In this document: positions 36,762-37,820 of the stretch, one piece after another
Layout: each line of letters starts with the position of its first letter
Numbering within the stretch: position 1 is the stretch's first letter
Assembly: GCA_949299115.1 (NCBI GenBank)
Contig: CASFZH010000037.1
Location: forward strand, 1 to 37,820
Direction: 5' to 3'
DNA from: an uncultured Helicobacter sp.
Lineage (GTDB): Bacteria > Campylobacterota > Campylobacteria > Campylobacterales > Helicobacteraceae
DNA length: 37,820 nt
Made by a program: the position numbers and the translations under genes
The notes under the pieces: generated by a model
What the model saw: the letters and a program-made list of their open reading frames with translations, nothing else
What the model was told of the DNA's origin: nothing
Databases searched by the model: none

Positions 36762-37820
36762 TTACTTCCTTGTCTGCATGTCTTTAAAGGATGCTTGGGC
36801 AAGAATTTCACATAAAAAATTATGTGCTAATCTATGAGACTGCACATTAAGTGGACACCTCAAATAATGCAGTTTATTACTATTTTCTAATATTAAATAG
36901 GTATTAAATGGCATATAAAAACTACCAAAAGCAAGTTGAGCTACGCTCATTGCATGTTTAGCACATTTCTCTGATTGATATAAATCACCAATATTAATAA
37001 AAATAGTTTTATCCACCCATTTTTTATTACAAAAATGTGATATATCATGTATTTCTAATGGAAAATCAAAATGTGTTAAATCCTCAAAACTCTGAATTTC
37101 GTGAATGTTTTGTTTAAAAATACGTAAATCGTAAATATCTTTTTGTAGATTTGACCATCGTTGCTCATATTTACTGACTACTTTTGTGCTTTGATTTTTC
37201 ATGACTTCAAAATGTGCAAAATTCGCACTTAACGCCTCATTCATACAATCTTGTATATATTCCAAATCATCACTTCGAATATCGATATATCCACTATCTT
37301 TTAGAATCATAAAACTATTTTCTAAGAAATCACGATTCCATACTCTCCTATGTTTTTGTTTATTCCAAGGAACAGGAAAATGTAAGAATATTGCTTCAAC
37401 ACTATTTGGATTAAATATCTGAATTCCAAGCCTCGCATCAAGATTACAGATATAAAGATTGTCTAAATGATAAGTTTCTATGGCATGTAATACCTGACGT
37501 ATCGATGGTGCATGTATTTCAAATCCTAAAATAATCTTGTTTGGATTATTTTTGGCTAATTCTAAAATATGTCTCCCACTACCAAATCCAATTTCAATAA
37601 AACATGGCTGTATTGTATGCAATCTATCTTCTTTTATAAGAAATCCTTTTTGCACACCACCTATATGTTTAGCGTGGGTTTGATGTAGATTATGATGTAA
37701 GACCTCTACGCTTTTAGATAGATGCAGCAAAATCTCTTTTAGTTTTAAGAGGTGGATATATCTTGTAAGTTTATCTATCTTATATAAAAAATCTTGTTTT
37801 CTCTGTATACAACGAATAAA
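36762..37820 (-). CDS. trmB: tRNA (guanine-N7-)-methyltransferase TrmB, start outside window
   Basis: The frame is open to the right edge (352 codons visible), so the N-terminus is missing. The methyltransferase core has IEIGFGSGRHILELAKNNP (SAM binding), then LGFEIHAPSIRQ and FLHFPVPWNKQKHRRVWN, the last matching the TrmB PDPWxKxRH region with changes. TrmB makes m7G46 in tRNA variable loops. Helicobacter TrmB proteins have an N-terminal extension of more than 100 residues, and the sequence upstream of TTG 37730 (QDFLYKIDKLTRYIHLLK) continues that extension, so I do not take that TTG as the start. It is followed by ftsE after one base. Confidence 0.9.
   Translation of the reverse strand, partial: FIRCIQRKQDFLYKIDKLTRYIHLLKLKEILLHLSKSVEVLHHNLHQTHAKHIGGVQKGFLIKEDRLHTIQPCFIEIGFGSGRHILELAKNNPNKIILGFEIHAPSIRQVLHAIETYHLDNLYICNLDARLGIQIFNPNSVEAIFLHFPVPWNKQKHRRVWNRDFLENSFMILKDSGYIDIRSDDLEYIQDCMNEALSANFAHFEVMKNQSTKVVSKYEQRWSNLQKDIYDLRIFKQNIHEIQSFEDLTHFDFPLEIHDISHFCNKKWVDKTIFINIGDLYQSEKCAKHAMSVAQLAFGSFYMPFNTYLILENSNKLHYLRCPLNVQSHRLAHNFLCEILAQASFKDMQTRK

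Overview
The window is a chromosomal segment of an AT-rich Epsilonproteobacterium (Campylobacterota), most likely a Helicobacter species. The main evidence is one 2,880-residue ORF in which RpoB and RpoC are fused, an arrangement known from Helicobacter and Wolinella. The low GC content, a cysteine-rich Sel1-repeat (Hcp-type) protein, a Csd3/HdpA-type peptidase, epsilonproteobacterial FlgM/FlgK proteins and a TrmB with a long N-terminal extension agree. The exact species cannot be set from the sequence alone. No CRISPR array, insertion sequence, prophage or rRNA gene was seen.

Layout. At 1-640 (+) are the 3' end of a flagellin gene and rpsU. At 712-3051 (-) are an Hcp-like secreted Sel1 protein, queC and tyrA. 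At 3450-4222 (-) is an FkbM-type methyltransferase interrupted by a 14-base G tract that leaves it out of frame. At 4275-21322 (-) is a long information-processing block. Read in its own direction it runs tRNA-Thr(UGU), tRNA-Tyr, tRNA-Gly, tRNA-Thr(GGU), tuf, rpmG, tRNA-Trp, secE, nusG, rplK, rplA, rplJ, rplL, rpoBC fusion, rpsL, rpsG, fusA. A near-perfect sigma70-type promoter lies in front of the first tRNA.

At 21520-22899 (-) is a Csd3-like M23 peptidase. Divergent from it, 23061-25998 (+) holds a flagellar late/middle cluster: a small membrane ORF, flgM, a probable FlgN-type gene and flgK, behind a candidate sigma54 promoter. A GT4 glycosyltransferase gene follows flgK by three bases. It is frameshifted by a 13-bp loss, and a 131-bp partial copy about 660 bp downstream still carries those 13 bp. 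This broken gene with its nearby intact template is the most unusual element in the window. About 1 kb of gene-poor, apparently decayed DNA follows.

At 28230-32377 (-) lie rpsA, two small related hypothetical genes and serA, followed upstream by a GT-C-like membrane protein gene (32517-33779). At 33836-37820 (-) is a tight overlapping cluster trmB-ftsE-ftsX-envC-like. It encodes the FtsEX divisome ABC complex with a LytM protein that has lost its metal ligands and so looks like an amidase activator.

Together the window shows translation/transcription machinery, flagellar assembly and control, cell-wall remodelling, and two surface-sugar or methylation genes, both frame-disrupted in this sequence. 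One is disrupted by a homopolymer tract and the other by a small deletion.
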